A stretch of DNA of 23,698 bases, from NCBI GenBank assembly GCA_041946755.1, contig JBHGBB010000032.1, positions 1 to 23,698 of the forward strand. The letters are read 5' to 3'. Of the stretch, positions 8,253 to 15,997 are shown piece after piece (positions within the stretch are counted from its first letter, which is position 1; each line of letters begins with the position of its first letter). The stretch comes from JBHGBB01 sp041946755 (lineage in GTDB: Bacteria > UBP4 > UBA4092 > JAOAEQ01). The translations under genes and the position numbers were made by a program. The notes beneath the pieces were generated by a model. That model was not told the DNA's origin and did no database searches. It saw only the letters and a program-made list of their open reading frames with translations.

Positions 8253-8255
8253 ATT

Positions 8256-9683
8256 ATGCGGCGATTCAAAGTACCAGATAGTATCTTAGTCTTTTTCTTG
8301 TTTTTCTCGGTCTATTTATTACTCTTCGGTAGGGCGCAGGAATATTCTTATGCTGATGGTTCTTTGATGTTTAATGTAACGAAAAGTATTGTTGAAGATG
8401 GCAGTTTCAAATCCCGGGTCCCGGGATATTATCGCGGGGATGTATATTTAGCATATTCAAAATACGGGCTGGGTTTTTCCGTCATAACAGTGCCGTTTTA
8501 TCTGGTAACAAAATGCTTGGCAAATCTGATTGAGCCACAAGCGATAGATATTATTACCCGGTTCGCACCGATGCTGGCGAATGTGTTTATTACTGCGGTG
8601 ACTTGCGTGGTCTTATTTTTATTTGCTTTCCGATTATTCCGAAAAAGATATATTGCATTTTTCATAGCCTTACTTTATGGATTTGCAACACTCGCCTGGC
8701 CTTATTCCCGGTATGATTTTTCTGAACCATTAACCGGACTGTGTCTTCTGTTAGCTATCTATACCTTAGTTCTATACCAACAAACAAAAAAGATATTTTG
8801 GCTTACTTTAAGTAGCATTGCGATTAGCTATGCCATATTCACACGCATTATAGAACTGGTTATTGTTTTACCATGGTTATTATTTCTTATCTGGTACCTT
8901 AAGAAAGACAGGATACCGGCGAATCTAAAGCTGATATCAAGTATTCTGGTACCTTTTATCATCACTATCCTACTCTTCTTTTGGTATAATTACTATCGGT
9001 TCGGAAATATACTTGTCACCGGATATGAAGAAGATATTTACCGGTCGAGAGCGTTTCTAAACTCTTTTATGATCGGCATTTATGGATTATTATTCAGTCC
9101 GGGGAAAGGGATATTTTGGTATAGTCCCCCGATATTATTATCGGTGTTTGCCTATATCTTTTTCTGGAACCAGAACCGGCCATTAAGCTTATTATGTTTA
9201 GTCATTATCCTATTACATATCCTGATATATTCAAGTTGGTATGCCTGGGAAGGCGGCTGGTGTTGGGGACCGCGAAATTTAGTACCGATAATCCCGATAT
9301 TGATTCTCCCGATTGGATATTTGCTTAAAAAAAATAAATGGGTATTATATCCGGCAATTGGATTATTATTCTGCGGGATAGTTATCCAGTTTCTGGGAAT
9401 ATCGTATCCGTTTAATATTTATATTCAGTCGATGATTGATAGAGGGGTATCGTTTCAAGACTTATTATTCAATCGGAGCTATAATCCGATCAGTGCTAAT
9501 TTACTGTTAGTAGTAGCATTACCGATAGAACGGATGGATTTTGCTTTAATCCCATTGCTCTCCAGTACTTATAAACATTTAGTCGTGGTAATTACGTTAA
9601 TTCTCTGTTTTATCTCGGGAGCGAATGGGATTATATTAGTAAAACGGTCGTTAGAAATCGATCAAGCCAACCATGAAATCTAA
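8256..9683 (+). CDS. polytopic GT-C-like glycosyltransferase (paralogue of 11339-12772)
   Basis: This 475-residue protein has roughly ten hydrophobic helices and fits the GT-C glycosyltransferase superfamily (PMT/ArnT-like), which transfers sugars from polyprenyl-phosphate donors. Recognisable segments are YADGSLMFNVTKSIVEDG near the first loop, YLAYSKYGLGFSVITVPFYL, FSPGKGIFWYSPP and WEGGWCWGPRNLVPIIP. These correspond to segments of the protein at 11339-12772, so the two are paralogues. It starts 3 nt after comEC and overlaps the next gene by 11 nt, indicating translational coupling. The acceptor (surface polysaccharide, lipid or protein) is unknown. No Shine-Dalgarno site. The family is assigned from general layout rather than a close match. 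Confidence 0.75.
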   Translation: MRRFKVPDSILVFFLFFSVYLLLFGRAQEYSYADGSLMFNVTKSIVEDGSFKSRVPGYYRGDVYLAYSKYGLGFSVITVPFYLVTKCLANLIEPQAIDIITRFAPMLANVFITAVTCVVLFLFAFRLFRKRYIAFFIALLYGFATLAWPYSRYDFSEPLTGLCLLLAIYTLVLYQQTKKIFWLTLSSIAISYAIFTRIIELVIVLPWLLFLIWYLKKDRIPANLKLISSILVPFIITILLFFWYNYYRFGNILVTGYEEDIYRSRAFLNSFMIGIYGLLFSPGKGIFWYSPPILLSVFAYIFFWNQNRPLSLLCLVIILLHILIYSSWYAWEGGWCWGPRNLVPIIPILILPIGYLLKKNKWVLYPAIGLLFCGIVIQFLGISYPFNIYIQSMIDRGVSFQDLLFNRSYNPISANLLLVVALPIERMDFALIPLLSSTYKHLVVVITLILCFISGANGIILVKRSLEIDQANHEI

Positions 9684-11214
9684 ACTCTATTTGATTATTA
9701 TATCAGCGATAATCGGATTATGCATTTTCCTGCGATTTTGGAATCTAGAACAGAATCCGCTTTGGTATAGCGATGAATGCGTCTATCTCATGGTAACCCG
9801 GAATCTAATGCATTTGAATCTCCAGTTTGAAGCACTCAACTGGACCTTTTTCTCAGCCTATTTACCGCAACCGCCGTTATTCTTCATATTAAATTCAATT
9901 CCATTATCGGTGATTAACCATGGAATTCTTGCGTTACGTATTGTTGCAGCACTCATGGGTATTGGTACCACATTCCTCCTCTATCTTCTGGGTAAAGAAA
10001 TTAACGATAAACGAACCGGACTCTGGGCAAGTTTTCTATTCACCATTTATCCGCGAGCGATAGTATATACTCGTTGGGCATTCCCTTATGAACATGGGAT
10101 GTTTTGGATATTACTTTCCCTTTATTTCTGTATTAAATATAAGAATACCAGATCGATAAAGTTTTTATATTTTGCCGGGATTGCTACTGCATTAGCGCTG
10201 CTGACCATATATTATGCATTCGAATTAGTAATAATACTACTTGCAATAATGCTGTTTTTAAAAGTTGATTGGAAACGAATCATTGTGGTGATGAGTATTT
10301 CAGTTATACCCTTGGTGATATTATTGTTGCTTATGTTCATGCTAGACCAACATGCGATCTTATTCGATCTTAGGTCATTATTTTGGCGTAGTTCATCTGA
10401 ACTCGCGCCAAAACATAGTCTTTGGTCACTCTTGCTTGGATATAAGCATCTCTGGTTTTTAGATGTATTTATGTTCTTTGGAATCACCGGATTATTTTTC
10501 TCCAAACGGGAATATCAGCCCTATTTATGGGTATCGTTCTTCTGTTTAAGTATGCTGCCTATTGCACGGCAAGGGATTTATTTATCGATATTTTTCTATC
10601 CGCTTATGATATGCTTACCTATCATTTTTCTTGGTTTGGGGAGTTTTATTGTGGTTATCCTGGATAAATGTGTTATGGGTATTGATCGGGTTATGAATAA
10701 AACCACCGCTTTTTCTCTAGGCACCAAACAGTTTATCCGGTTGGTTCCTTTGATATTAATGATAATTTTAGTAATGCCGAGAGTAATTGTTGATATTCGG
10801 GGTGTATTGAATGTTGCATCTGGAAGAACCAACCGTTTTGCCAACCGGAATATAAAAGATACTATTGCGGTATCTGAATTCTTAAATCGTAATACACAAG
10901 TTACCGATTTAGTTATTGCACCACCGACTGTATATCAGTTTCTTGGATGTCATTATGTTAGTCTATTGCAATCGATAGCATATCTAGGAAAATCCGTTGA
11001 GTTTTATCCGGCTGACATACCACAATATCGGTTCAAATACCCATGCAGTTATATCTGGGCTAAATATCTGGTTATTGCCGATGTCGACCGTTACGATACC
11101 TTAAAGAAACCGATGGTTAAAGAAATCTGGTTGAAGATACAGAATGATCAATGGCAGAAAGTGTTTGAACAAGGTGAGTTTGAAGTCTATATTAATCCAC
11201 TGTACAAAGAATAA
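9673..11214 (+). CDS. GT39/PMT-like dolichyl/polyprenyl-phosphate glycosyltransferase
   Basis: This 513-residue integral membrane protein has an N-terminal helix followed by the first-loop acidic motif LWYSDECVYLMVTRNLM, the position of the catalytic Asp/Glu in GT-C enzymes, and a second-loop motif YTRWAFPYEHGM. About ten membrane helices follow, then a soluble C-terminal part (about 385-513) containing RFANRNIKDTIAVSEFLNR and APPTVYQFLG. This matches glycosyltransferase family 39 (PMT-2-like) proteins. The ATG overlaps the previous gene's end by 11 nt. It is followed by a repeat-filled gap and a further GT-C-like gene. The three glycosyltransferases probably act on the same surface glycan, but that is inference from clustering. 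Confidence 0.85.
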   Translation: MKSKLYLIIISAIIGLCIFLRFWNLEQNPLWYSDECVYLMVTRNLMHLNLQFEALNWTFFSAYLPQPPLFFILNSIPLSVINHGILALRIVAALMGIGTTFLLYLLGKEINDKRTGLWASFLFTIYPRAIVYTRWAFPYEHGMFWILLSLYFCIKYKNTRSIKFLYFAGIATALALLTIYYAFELVIILLAIMLFLKVDWKRIIVVMSISVIPLVILLLLMFMLDQHAILFDLRSLFWRSSSELAPKHSLWSLLLGYKHLWFLDVFMFFGITGLFFSKREYQPYLWVSFFCLSMLPIARQGIYLSIFFYPLMICLPIIFLGLGSFIVVILDKCVMGIDRVMNKTTAFSLGTKQFIRLVPLILMIILVMPRVIVDIRGVLNVASGRTNRFANRNIKDTIAVSEFLNRNTQVTDLVIAPPTVYQFLGCHYVSLLQSIAYLGKSVEFYPADIPQYRFKYPCSYIWAKYLVIADVDRYDTLKKPMVKEIWLKIQNDQWQKVFEQGEFEVYINPLYKE

Positions 11215-11320
11215 TGTCAAAGTTCAAAGTTCAAATCAAGCTCCAATGTCAAAGCTTAAAAAATCATTTTGTAGTTAAGTTCATTTACCGTTGAATTAAT
11301 TAAAATTGATTTGACATTGG
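11213..11320. repeat. second copy of the AATGTCAAA inverted-repeat family
   Basis: AATGTCAAA begins at 11213, inside the stop codon of the upstream gene, and recurs at 11245-11253. The inverted partner ATTTGACATTGG is at 11309-11320. The stretch 11231-11253 matches 4092-4114 at 22 of 23 bases. Confidence 0.75.
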
Positions 11321-11338
11321 GATTAAAATAGTTTATCT

Positions 11339-12772
11339 ATGAAGAAACATTTTCTTATTAATCGTATAGAACTGCTACTTTTTCTCCTACTGCTCATTGC
11401 TTATAGTTACGTCTGGCATAAACCGAGTTGGAACGATTTAGGTCGCTATGACCTGATTATGGCAATTGTCGACCAGGGAACGGTTAGTATCGATGCTTAT
11501 GAACAGAATACCGGTGATAAAGCCATATTTAATGGCCATTTCTATTCGGATAAAGGGCCGGCCCCGGCATTGCTCGGAGTCCCAATATATTGGATACTCA
11601 ACCAATTCCAGGCACTATTCGGATTAACGCAAATTGAGCATATGGTAAGTTTACTCATCTGGTTCACGAAATATATCATCATCCGCATCCTAGTTATTTC
11701 GCTGCCTTCAGCAATATTGGGTGTTATTTTATATCGGTTACTAAACCTGGTTATGGAAGATAAAAAATATGCACTTATTCTGACTATTGCATATAGTCTC
11801 GGTACTATGGCGTTTCCTTATTCAACCTTATTCTATGGCCATCAGCTGGCAGCGGCGTTTATATTCTTTTCATTTTATCTGCTTTATCAATTGAAGCGGA
11901 AGCCGGCTGCAATCGAAATAATATCGAGATCAAAATCCGCTTTCTTTTCTGGATTATTTCTCGGATTAGCAGTAATGACTGAATATCCGGTGGTTCTATT
12001 AGCAGTAGTAATAACCATCTATGCAATATTGATTTTCAATACCCAGAAGAAGTTTGCGAAACCATTTGTCTATTACTGTATCGGTTGCGGTATCCCGTTA
12101 ATCATTCTTTTATATTATAACTCCCTTTGTTCCGGGAACCCGTTCCAATTCGGGTATTTCCAAGTTGCCGGGGAACAGTTTCGACAGGAGATGGCGAAAG
12201 GGATTGTCGGCATAACGTATCCGAAGTTGGATGCGTTGTTCGGGATAACCTTCAGTCCCTATCGGGGCTTATTTATGATTAATCCGATTCTACTCCTAGC
12301 ATTTCCCGGATTCTATTATTTCTATAAAAACAAAGGATATCGACCGGAATTCTGGATTTGTATTATTGCAGTTATTCTCTTTTTTTTATTTAATGCTTCT
12401 TATTATATGTGGTGGGGTGGGTGGACAATAGGACCGCGGCATCTAATTCCCATAATCCCATTTCTGATTATTCCAATCGCATTTATTCCATTTAAGAAGA
12501 TGATAAATAAATATCTGCTTAGTATTTTAATTACCTGTTCGATCTTATTTATGTTTATCGGAACCATGATCGACCCTCAGGTGCCGGATGATATCCGCCG
12601 GTTATCCTGGAGTCCGATATTTGGATATTCTTTACCTCAGCTTCTTGCCGGGAATGTATATGCCAACCTCGGTACTATGTTAGGGTTAATTGGACTAACC
12701 AGTGTTTTACCGCTTTTATTAGTCATTATTATCAGCATTTATTATCTTTATTTCCTCCAAAAAAAGTCATAA
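11339..12772 (+). CDS. polytopic GT-C-like glycosyltransferase (paralogue of 8256-9683)
   Basis: This 477-residue membrane protein has about ten hydrophobic helices. Segments line up with the protein at 8256-9683: YSDKGPAPALLGVPIYWI with YSKYGLGFSVITVPFYLV, FSPYRGLFMINPILLL with FSPGKGIFWYSPPILL, and WWGGWTIGPRHLIPIIPFLI with WEGGWCWGPRNLVPIIPILI. The first-loop acidic region is GRYDLIMAIVDQGTVSIDAYE. It is a GT-C-fold glycosyltransferase by family resemblance, with unknown donor and acceptor. The ATG has no Shine-Dalgarno site and lies after a repeat-filled gap of 124 nt, so it may be transcribed with the upstream genes or from its own promoter. It is the last gene of the + strand block before a palindrome and the convergent ferritin-like gene. 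Confidence 0.78.
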   Translation: MKKHFLINRIELLLFLLLLIAYSYVWHKPSWNDLGRYDLIMAIVDQGTVSIDAYEQNTGDKAIFNGHFYSDKGPAPALLGVPIYWILNQFQALFGLTQIEHMVSLLIWFTKYIIIRILVISLPSAILGVILYRLLNLVMEDKKYALILTIAYSLGTMAFPYSTLFYGHQLAAAFIFFSFYLLYQLKRKPAAIEIISRSKSAFFSGLFLGLAVMTEYPVVLLAVVITIYAILIFNTQKKFAKPFVYYCIGCGIPLIILLYYNSLCSGNPFQFGYFQVAGEQFRQEMAKGIVGITYPKLDALFGITFSPYRGLFMINPILLLAFPGFYYFYKNKGYRPEFWICIIAVILFFLFNASYYMWWGGWTIGPRHLIPIIPFLIIPIAFIPFKKMINKYLLSILITCSILFMFIGTMIDPQVPDDIRRLSWSPIFGYSLPQLLAGNVYANLGTMLGLIGLTSVLPLLLVIIISIYYLYFLQKKS

Positions 12773-12791
12773 ATAATGATTATTATTATTG

Positions 12792-12834
12792 GGAGTATGG
12801 TGAAGGTTGCTTAAAGCAACCTTCACCATACTCC
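12792..12834. repeat. perfect palindrome, 21-bp arms, 1-nt centre, between convergent genes
   Basis: Positions 12792-12812 and 12814-12834 are exact reverse complements around base 12813. It lies between the + strand glycosyltransferase (stop 12772) and the - strand terminator, where a bidirectional terminator would be expected, but neither side has a T-tract. Like the palindrome at 3-39, it begins with GTAT near the left end and runs out through ATACTCCG (12828-12835). Confidence 0.9.
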
Positions 12835-12928
12835 GTAATCATAACATTAATTTTACTTAACGTAAGTGATTGATTCGTATAAGATTAGGTATAAAATCGG
12901 GAGAATTCAAGGGAAAAACGTAAAAATC

Positions 12929-12965
12929 AAAAAAAATCGGGGTATCTAGGAGATTAGACACCCCG
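12929..12965 (-). terminator. intrinsic terminator of the gltX-yjbQ-ferritin side
   Basis: On the - strand an 11-bp stem (CGGGGTGTCTA with TAGATACCCCG, one G-U pair; + strand 12955-12965 and 12938-12948) encloses a 6-nt loop and is followed by A then eight T (+ strand A-run 12929-12936). It lies just downstream of the ferritin-like gene's stop. Confidence 0.9.
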
Positions 12966-12987
12966 GTTTATATCGAATTACTTGCAC

Positions 12988-13416
12988 CTATTTCTTAATA
13001 CCAAGGATGGTTTCGAACTGGTCGGCATGACCTTCTTCATCAGATAGGATTTTCTCAAACATTAATCGGGTGGTAGAATCGCCCAACTTATCTGCAAGTT
13101 TGATAATCTCGCGATACATTTCAATCGCTTCTTCTTCCGCTTTCAAATCCGCGGTAACCATTTCTTTCAGCGATCCCCCGACAAAAATTGGGGTAGGTTT
13201 GGTGGTCGGGGTTCCCCCAAGATAGAATAACCGTTCGGCAATCGATTCCGCATGTTTCATTTCTTCTATCGCGACATCTTCAAACACATCTTTTATTTCC
13301 GGACTCTCCATTCCAATCGCCATAACATGCTGCCACATATATTGAATTGAAACCCCAATTTCGCGTGCAATCGCTTTATTCAACCATTCTAGCAACTCTT
13401 TTTTATCTGCTGCCAT
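12988..13416 (-). CDS. bacterioferritin-like diiron protein
   Basis: This 142-residue four-helix ferritin-like protein binds and probably oxidises iron or another diiron substrate. Ligand candidates follow the bacterioferritin spacing: Glu19 (AREIGVSIQY), Glu52 and His55 in IEEMKHA, Glu94 or Glu95 (KAEEEAIEMY), and Glu127 with His130 (DEEGHADQFE). Met53, in EMKHA, sits where bacterioferritin's haem-ligand Met is found, so intersubunit haem is possible. It is about 15 residues shorter than typical bacterioferritin at the C-terminus, so it may be a smaller ferritin-like or rubrerythrin-like branch rather than a true storage cage. A strong Shine-Dalgarno site, AGGAGG (complement of 13424-13429), sits 7 nt from the ATG. 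It follows yjbQ by 74 nt and is closed by the terminator at 12929-12965. Confidence 0.88.
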   Translation of the reverse strand: MAADKKELLEWLNKAIAREIGVSIQYMWQHVMAIGMESPEIKDVFEDVAIEEMKHAESIAERLFYLGGTPTTKPTPIFVGGSLKEMVTADLKAEEEAIEMYREIIKLADKLGDSTTRLMFEKILSDEEGHADQFETILGIKK

Positions 13417-13490
13417 ATATCTTCCTCCTAAATAATGAAATAAGTATCTTAATTCAGGTTACCAAGAAACCAGTAAATTCGTCAAGTACT

Positions 13491-13904
13491 TTATTCACCA
13501 ATCACTTTGATAACAACCCGTTTCTTCCGTTGTCCATCAAATTCGGCATAATATATTTGTTGCCATGGACCAAGGTCTAGTTCGCCATTAGTTACCGGCA
13601 CTATTACCTGATGATGAACTAAAATACTTTTCAAATGAGCATCGCCATTCGTTTCCCCGGTTCGATGATGCCGATATTCCGGTCCTTCAGGCGCTAGTTC
13701 CTGCAACCAATCATCGATATCGGCAATCAATCCGGACTCTGCATCATTGACATATACTCCAGCAGTGATATGCATTGCTGAAACTAAAATGAATCCTTCT
13801 TTAACCCCACTTTTCTTAAGTATCTTGTTAACTTCGGCCGTGATATTGATATATTCCCGTTTTTTAGAGGTGTTGAACCAAAGGTATTCAGTAGTCGATT
13901 GCAT
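13491..13904 (-). CDS. yjbQ: YjbQ/UPF0047 family protein
   Basis: This 137-residue protein matches the small UPF0047/YjbQ family, some members of which are annotated as secondary thiamine-phosphate synthase. Hallmarks are HITAGVYVND (His at about residue 46), the loop RHHRTGETNGDAHLKS, and the end ELDLGPWQQIYYAEFDG...R. The length is standard and there is no signal peptide, so it is cytoplasmic. A weak AAGAG precedes the ATG. It lies upstream of and in the same direction as the ferritin-like gene. The family is certain; the enzymatic role in this organism is not, as the thiamine activity is a promiscuous one shown for the E. coli protein. Confidence 0.93.
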   Translation of the reverse strand: MQSTTEYLWFNTSKKREYINITAEVNKILKKSGVKEGFILVSAMHITAGVYVNDAESGLIADIDDWLQELAPEGPEYRHHRTGETNGDAHLKSILVHHQVIVPVTNGELDLGPWQQIYYAEFDGQRKKRVVIKVIGE

Positions 13905-13990
13905 ATAAATCTCTTGATATATTTAATATAACATTAATAAAATCAATAGTATCTATTATTTTCCATCCGGAAAACAATCGGGGTTTCAGC

Positions 13991-14019
13991 TTGATTTTTC
14001 GAGTTTACTATGCTATAAT
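13991..14019 (+). promoter_or_regulatory. sigma70-type promoter for candidate small RNA
   Basis: TTGATT (13991-13996), a 17-nt spacer, and a perfect TATAAT (14014-14019). It points away from yjbQ's start and into the gap before the 3' end of gltX, where no + strand gene exists. Confidence 0.65.
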
Positions 14020-14025
14020 AAATAT

Positions 14026-14099
14026 ATACAAGCAATAATTATATTTGTCCTAACGGGCTGGAAATGGGACTTAGTTCCTGTTTCCGGCCTTTCTTTTTT
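14026..14099 (+). ncRNA. candidate small RNA of about 75 nt antiparallel to its neighbours
   Basis: The start is inferred from the -10 box at 14014-14019 and the end from the T-tract after a strong hairpin. Both flanking genes are on the - strand, so this would be a free-standing + strand transcript. A 30-nt AU-rich 5' part with UGUCCUAACG precedes the hairpin. No credible short ORF is present. I do not recognise it as a known RNA family. Confidence 0.5.
14056..14099 (+). terminator. strong intrinsic terminator
   Basis: A 14-bp stem pairs 14056-14069 with 14076-14089 (GGCTGGAAATGGGA with TTCCTGTTTCCGGCC, three G-U pairs) around a 6-nt loop, followed by TTTCTTTTTT (14090-14099). Read on the - strand it has no T-tract, so it does not serve gltX. 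Confidence 0.85.
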
Positions 14100-14104
14100 A
14101 GTAA

Positions 14105-14138
14105 GATTACTGTGATTCATTTACCCGATTACTGCGAT
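14105..14138. repeat. direct repeat GATTACTGYGAT, overlapping the gltX stop
   Basis: GATTACTGTGAT (14105-14116) and GATTACTGCGAT (14127-14138) are spaced by 22 nt. The second copy covers the last codons and stop of gltX. The same word, with spacing 21, is at 21522-21554 with an inverted partner at 21583-21594. Confidence 0.75.
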
Positions 14139-15553
14139 GATAAAACTATTTTAATTCTCTTAATAACAGTCGTCTTACCCATTACATGCAATAATTCATA
14201 GATTCCCGGTCCAACCGTTTTTCCGGTTAATGCAACGCGGGTAGGGTGAACTAATTTCCCGAGTTTAATCCCTTTTTCAGTGGTTATCTTGCCAAAAAGC
14301 TGTTCAATCGTTTCAAGAGTATAAGGTTCTAACGGTTCCAACTCCTTAACCAAGATAGTTAATAATTCTTTCGACTCTTCTGCCTCCAGATGTTTTTTCG
14401 CTGCTTCCGGTTCGATAGTAATTCGGTCGGCAAGATAATAATCGAAATTATTAGCGATATCTCGAGTTGTTCTCGCTCGCTGCCGTTCTAGTTCCAATAC
14501 TAAATCAAACCAGGTTTTATCTAATTTATCTGGTGCATACCCTTTTTCTTTCAACATCGGGGAGATTAATTCTGCTAATCGTGATAATGGTACTTGCCGG
14601 AGATAAGTGCTATTCATCCAGGTCAGTTTATTATGATCGAAAACCGCCGGATTCTTGGAGACCTTATCTAACGAGAATTTTTCGATTAATTCTGATTTTG
14701 AGAAGACCTCGGTTTTATCATCATATGCCCAACCGAGTAATGCGAGGTAATTCATCAAAGCCTCCGGTAGAAATCCCTGATCCCGGAATTCGAGAACGGA
14801 AGTTGCGCCATGCCGTTTACTGAGTTTGGTTTTATCCGGAGCAAGGATTACCGAAACATGAGCGAATTCCGGTGCCGGCTGCCCGAATGCCTGATATAAC
14901 ATCATCTGTTTAGGGGTATTCGAGAGATGCTCTTCCCCGCGAATAACATGAGTCAGTTTCATTTCAATATCATCAACCACTACGGTTAGGTTATATATTG
15001 GTGAGCCATCCGACCGCTGAATAATGAAATCGTCTAGCACCCGATTGTCAAAAGTAACTAAACCGCGAACTAAATCGTTTACTTCAGTGAATCCTTCCAG
15101 TTTCCGGAATCGAACCGCAGCTTTTTCGCCGTTTGCTATACGATTCAATGCTTCTTCTTTGGTTAGTTTAGCACAGGTGCCATCATATCGAGGAGGAAGC
15201 TTTGCAGCCATCGCTTTTTTCCGTTTCTCTTCCAACAATTCCGGTGAGCAGAAACAATAATACGCTTTATTCTCATCTAATAGTTTTTGAACATATTTCC
15301 GGTATAACTCGGAGCGTTCTGATTGCAGGAATGGCCCTTCATCAAGGTCTAAACCAAGCCAAGACATACTATCGATAATCCCGCGGGTTGATTCTTCAGT
15401 GGACCGTGCGGCATCGGTATCTTCAATCCGGAGGATGAACGTTCCCTGATGATGCCGGGCGAAAAGCCAGTTGAATAATGCGCTTCTCGCTCCCCCGACA
15501 TGAAGATTTCCAGTAGGACTTGGTGCAAAACGTACTCGTACTTTAGTAGTCAT
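14129..15553 (-). CDS. gltX: glutamyl-tRNA synthetase
   Basis: This 474-residue class I aminoacyl-tRNA synthetase charges tRNA-Glu. It has the HIGH-type motif within RFAPSPTGNLHVGGARSALFNW (His18-Val-Gly-Gly21), RIEDTD, YNLTVVVDD, THVIRGEEHL and the KMSKS-type motif KLSKRHG (Lys243-Lys246). The C-terminal anticodon-binding helical domain ends near LHVMGKTTVIKRIKIVL. Length is standard. The last residues, SSQ, and the stop lie inside a GATTACTGCGAT repeat copy, so the native C-terminus has probably been rewritten by that element. No Shine-Dalgarno site is visible before the ATG; the leader is another repeat. It could be discriminating or non-discriminating; no neighbouring gene decides this. 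Confidence 0.97.
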   Translation of the reverse strand: MTTKVRVRFAPSPTGNLHVGGARSALFNWLFARHHQGTFILRIEDTDAARSTEESTRGIIDSMSWLGLDLDEGPFLQSERSELYRKYVQKLLDENKAYYCFCSPELLEEKRKKAMAAKLPPRYDGTCAKLTKEEALNRIANGEKAAVRFRKLEGFTEVNDLVRGLVTFDNRVLDDFIIQRSDGSPIYNLTVVVDDIEMKLTHVIRGEEHLSNTPKQMMLYQAFGQPAPEFAHVSVILAPDKTKLSKRHGATSVLEFRDQGFLPEALMNYLALLGWAYDDKTEVFSKSELIEKFSLDKVSKNPAVFDHNKLTWMNSTYLRQVPLSRLAELISPMLKEKGYAPDKLDKTWFDLVLELERQRARTTRDIANNFDYYLADRITIEPEAAKKHLEAEESKELLTILVKELEPLEPYTLETIEQLFGKITTEKGIKLGKLVHPTRVALTGKTVGPGIYELLHVMGKTTVIKRIKIVLSSQ

Positions 15554-15566
15554 AAAAAAATAAATC

Positions 15567-15623
15567 CGAAATTCGAATATCGAAATTCGAAATAAACCGA
15601 ATCAAATTCTAATATCGAAATTC
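15567..15623. repeat. CGAAATTCGAATAT word repeat
   Basis: CGAAATTCG occurs at 15567-15575 and 15581-15589, and AATATCGAAATTC occurs twice, at 15576-15588 and 15611-15623. It sits between the gltX start and the upstream zinc-protein stop. Related words (ATTCGAAATTATTCGAG) appear at 16312-16328. Confidence 0.75.
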
Positions 15624-15667
15624 TTCTAATCCTTTAGTTTTGATTTTTTTAAGATAACACCAGTTTC

Positions 15668-15997
15668 TTAAAAGAACGATTTAATCCAGTCGATTCCTTC
15701 TTGCAGATTGTTGATACCAAGAACAAATTTGGCGACTCCGGCGATAATAATAATGATTATCGCCAATCCGATAAGCCGTTTAGCCAACTTCGAGATCACC
15801 CAATGCTTTTTCGGTCGTTTATCATACTCTCCTTGCCGCGCTTTGAAGGTTTTCATTTGAACATAACAACCTTCACTACAGAAAATCCCATGTTCGGTGG
15901 TTACCTGGCAATCGCGACATATCGGTTTCATACATTGTTTACATCTCGCTACTGCTGGTACTAATGGATGATTGATACAGGTACTTTTCTCTGCCAT
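15668..15997 (-). CDS. B-box-like zinc-finger protein with C-terminal membrane anchor
   Basis: The 109-residue product has a dense metal-binding N-terminus: C7, H10, C19, C22, C27, C30, H36, C40 and C44 (CINHPLVPAVARCKQCMKPICRDC...HGIFCSEGC). This resembles the B-box/zinc-ribbon module seen in small bacterial membrane proteins. A basic linker (KARQGEYDKRPKKHW) is followed by one membrane helix at about 72-93 and a short tail. I place the start at 15997 rather than 13 codons upstream because GAGAGGGA (complement of 16005-16012) lies 7 nt before this ATG and the cysteine module begins at once. It is upstream of gltX, same strand, separated by a repeat. Function unknown; the zinc-finger faces the cytoplasm if the helix is a simple C-terminal anchor. 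Confidence 0.8.
   Translation of the reverse strand: MAEKSTCINHPLVPAVARCKQCMKPICRDCQVTTEHGIFCSEGCYVQMKTFKARQGEYDKRPKKHWVISKLAKRLIGLAIIIIIIAGVAKFVLGINNLQEGIDWIKSFF

Noticed and set aside
11311..11339. TTGACA-N17-TATCTA promoter ahead of the third glycosyltransferase
   Set aside because: The -10 box would overlap the start codon, and TTGACA here is simply part of the AATGTCAAA repeat's inverted arm.
14467..14823. 118-codon plus-strand ORF antisense to gltX
   Set aside because: Mirror frame of a conserved synthetase region; no recognisable protein features and no promoter nearby.
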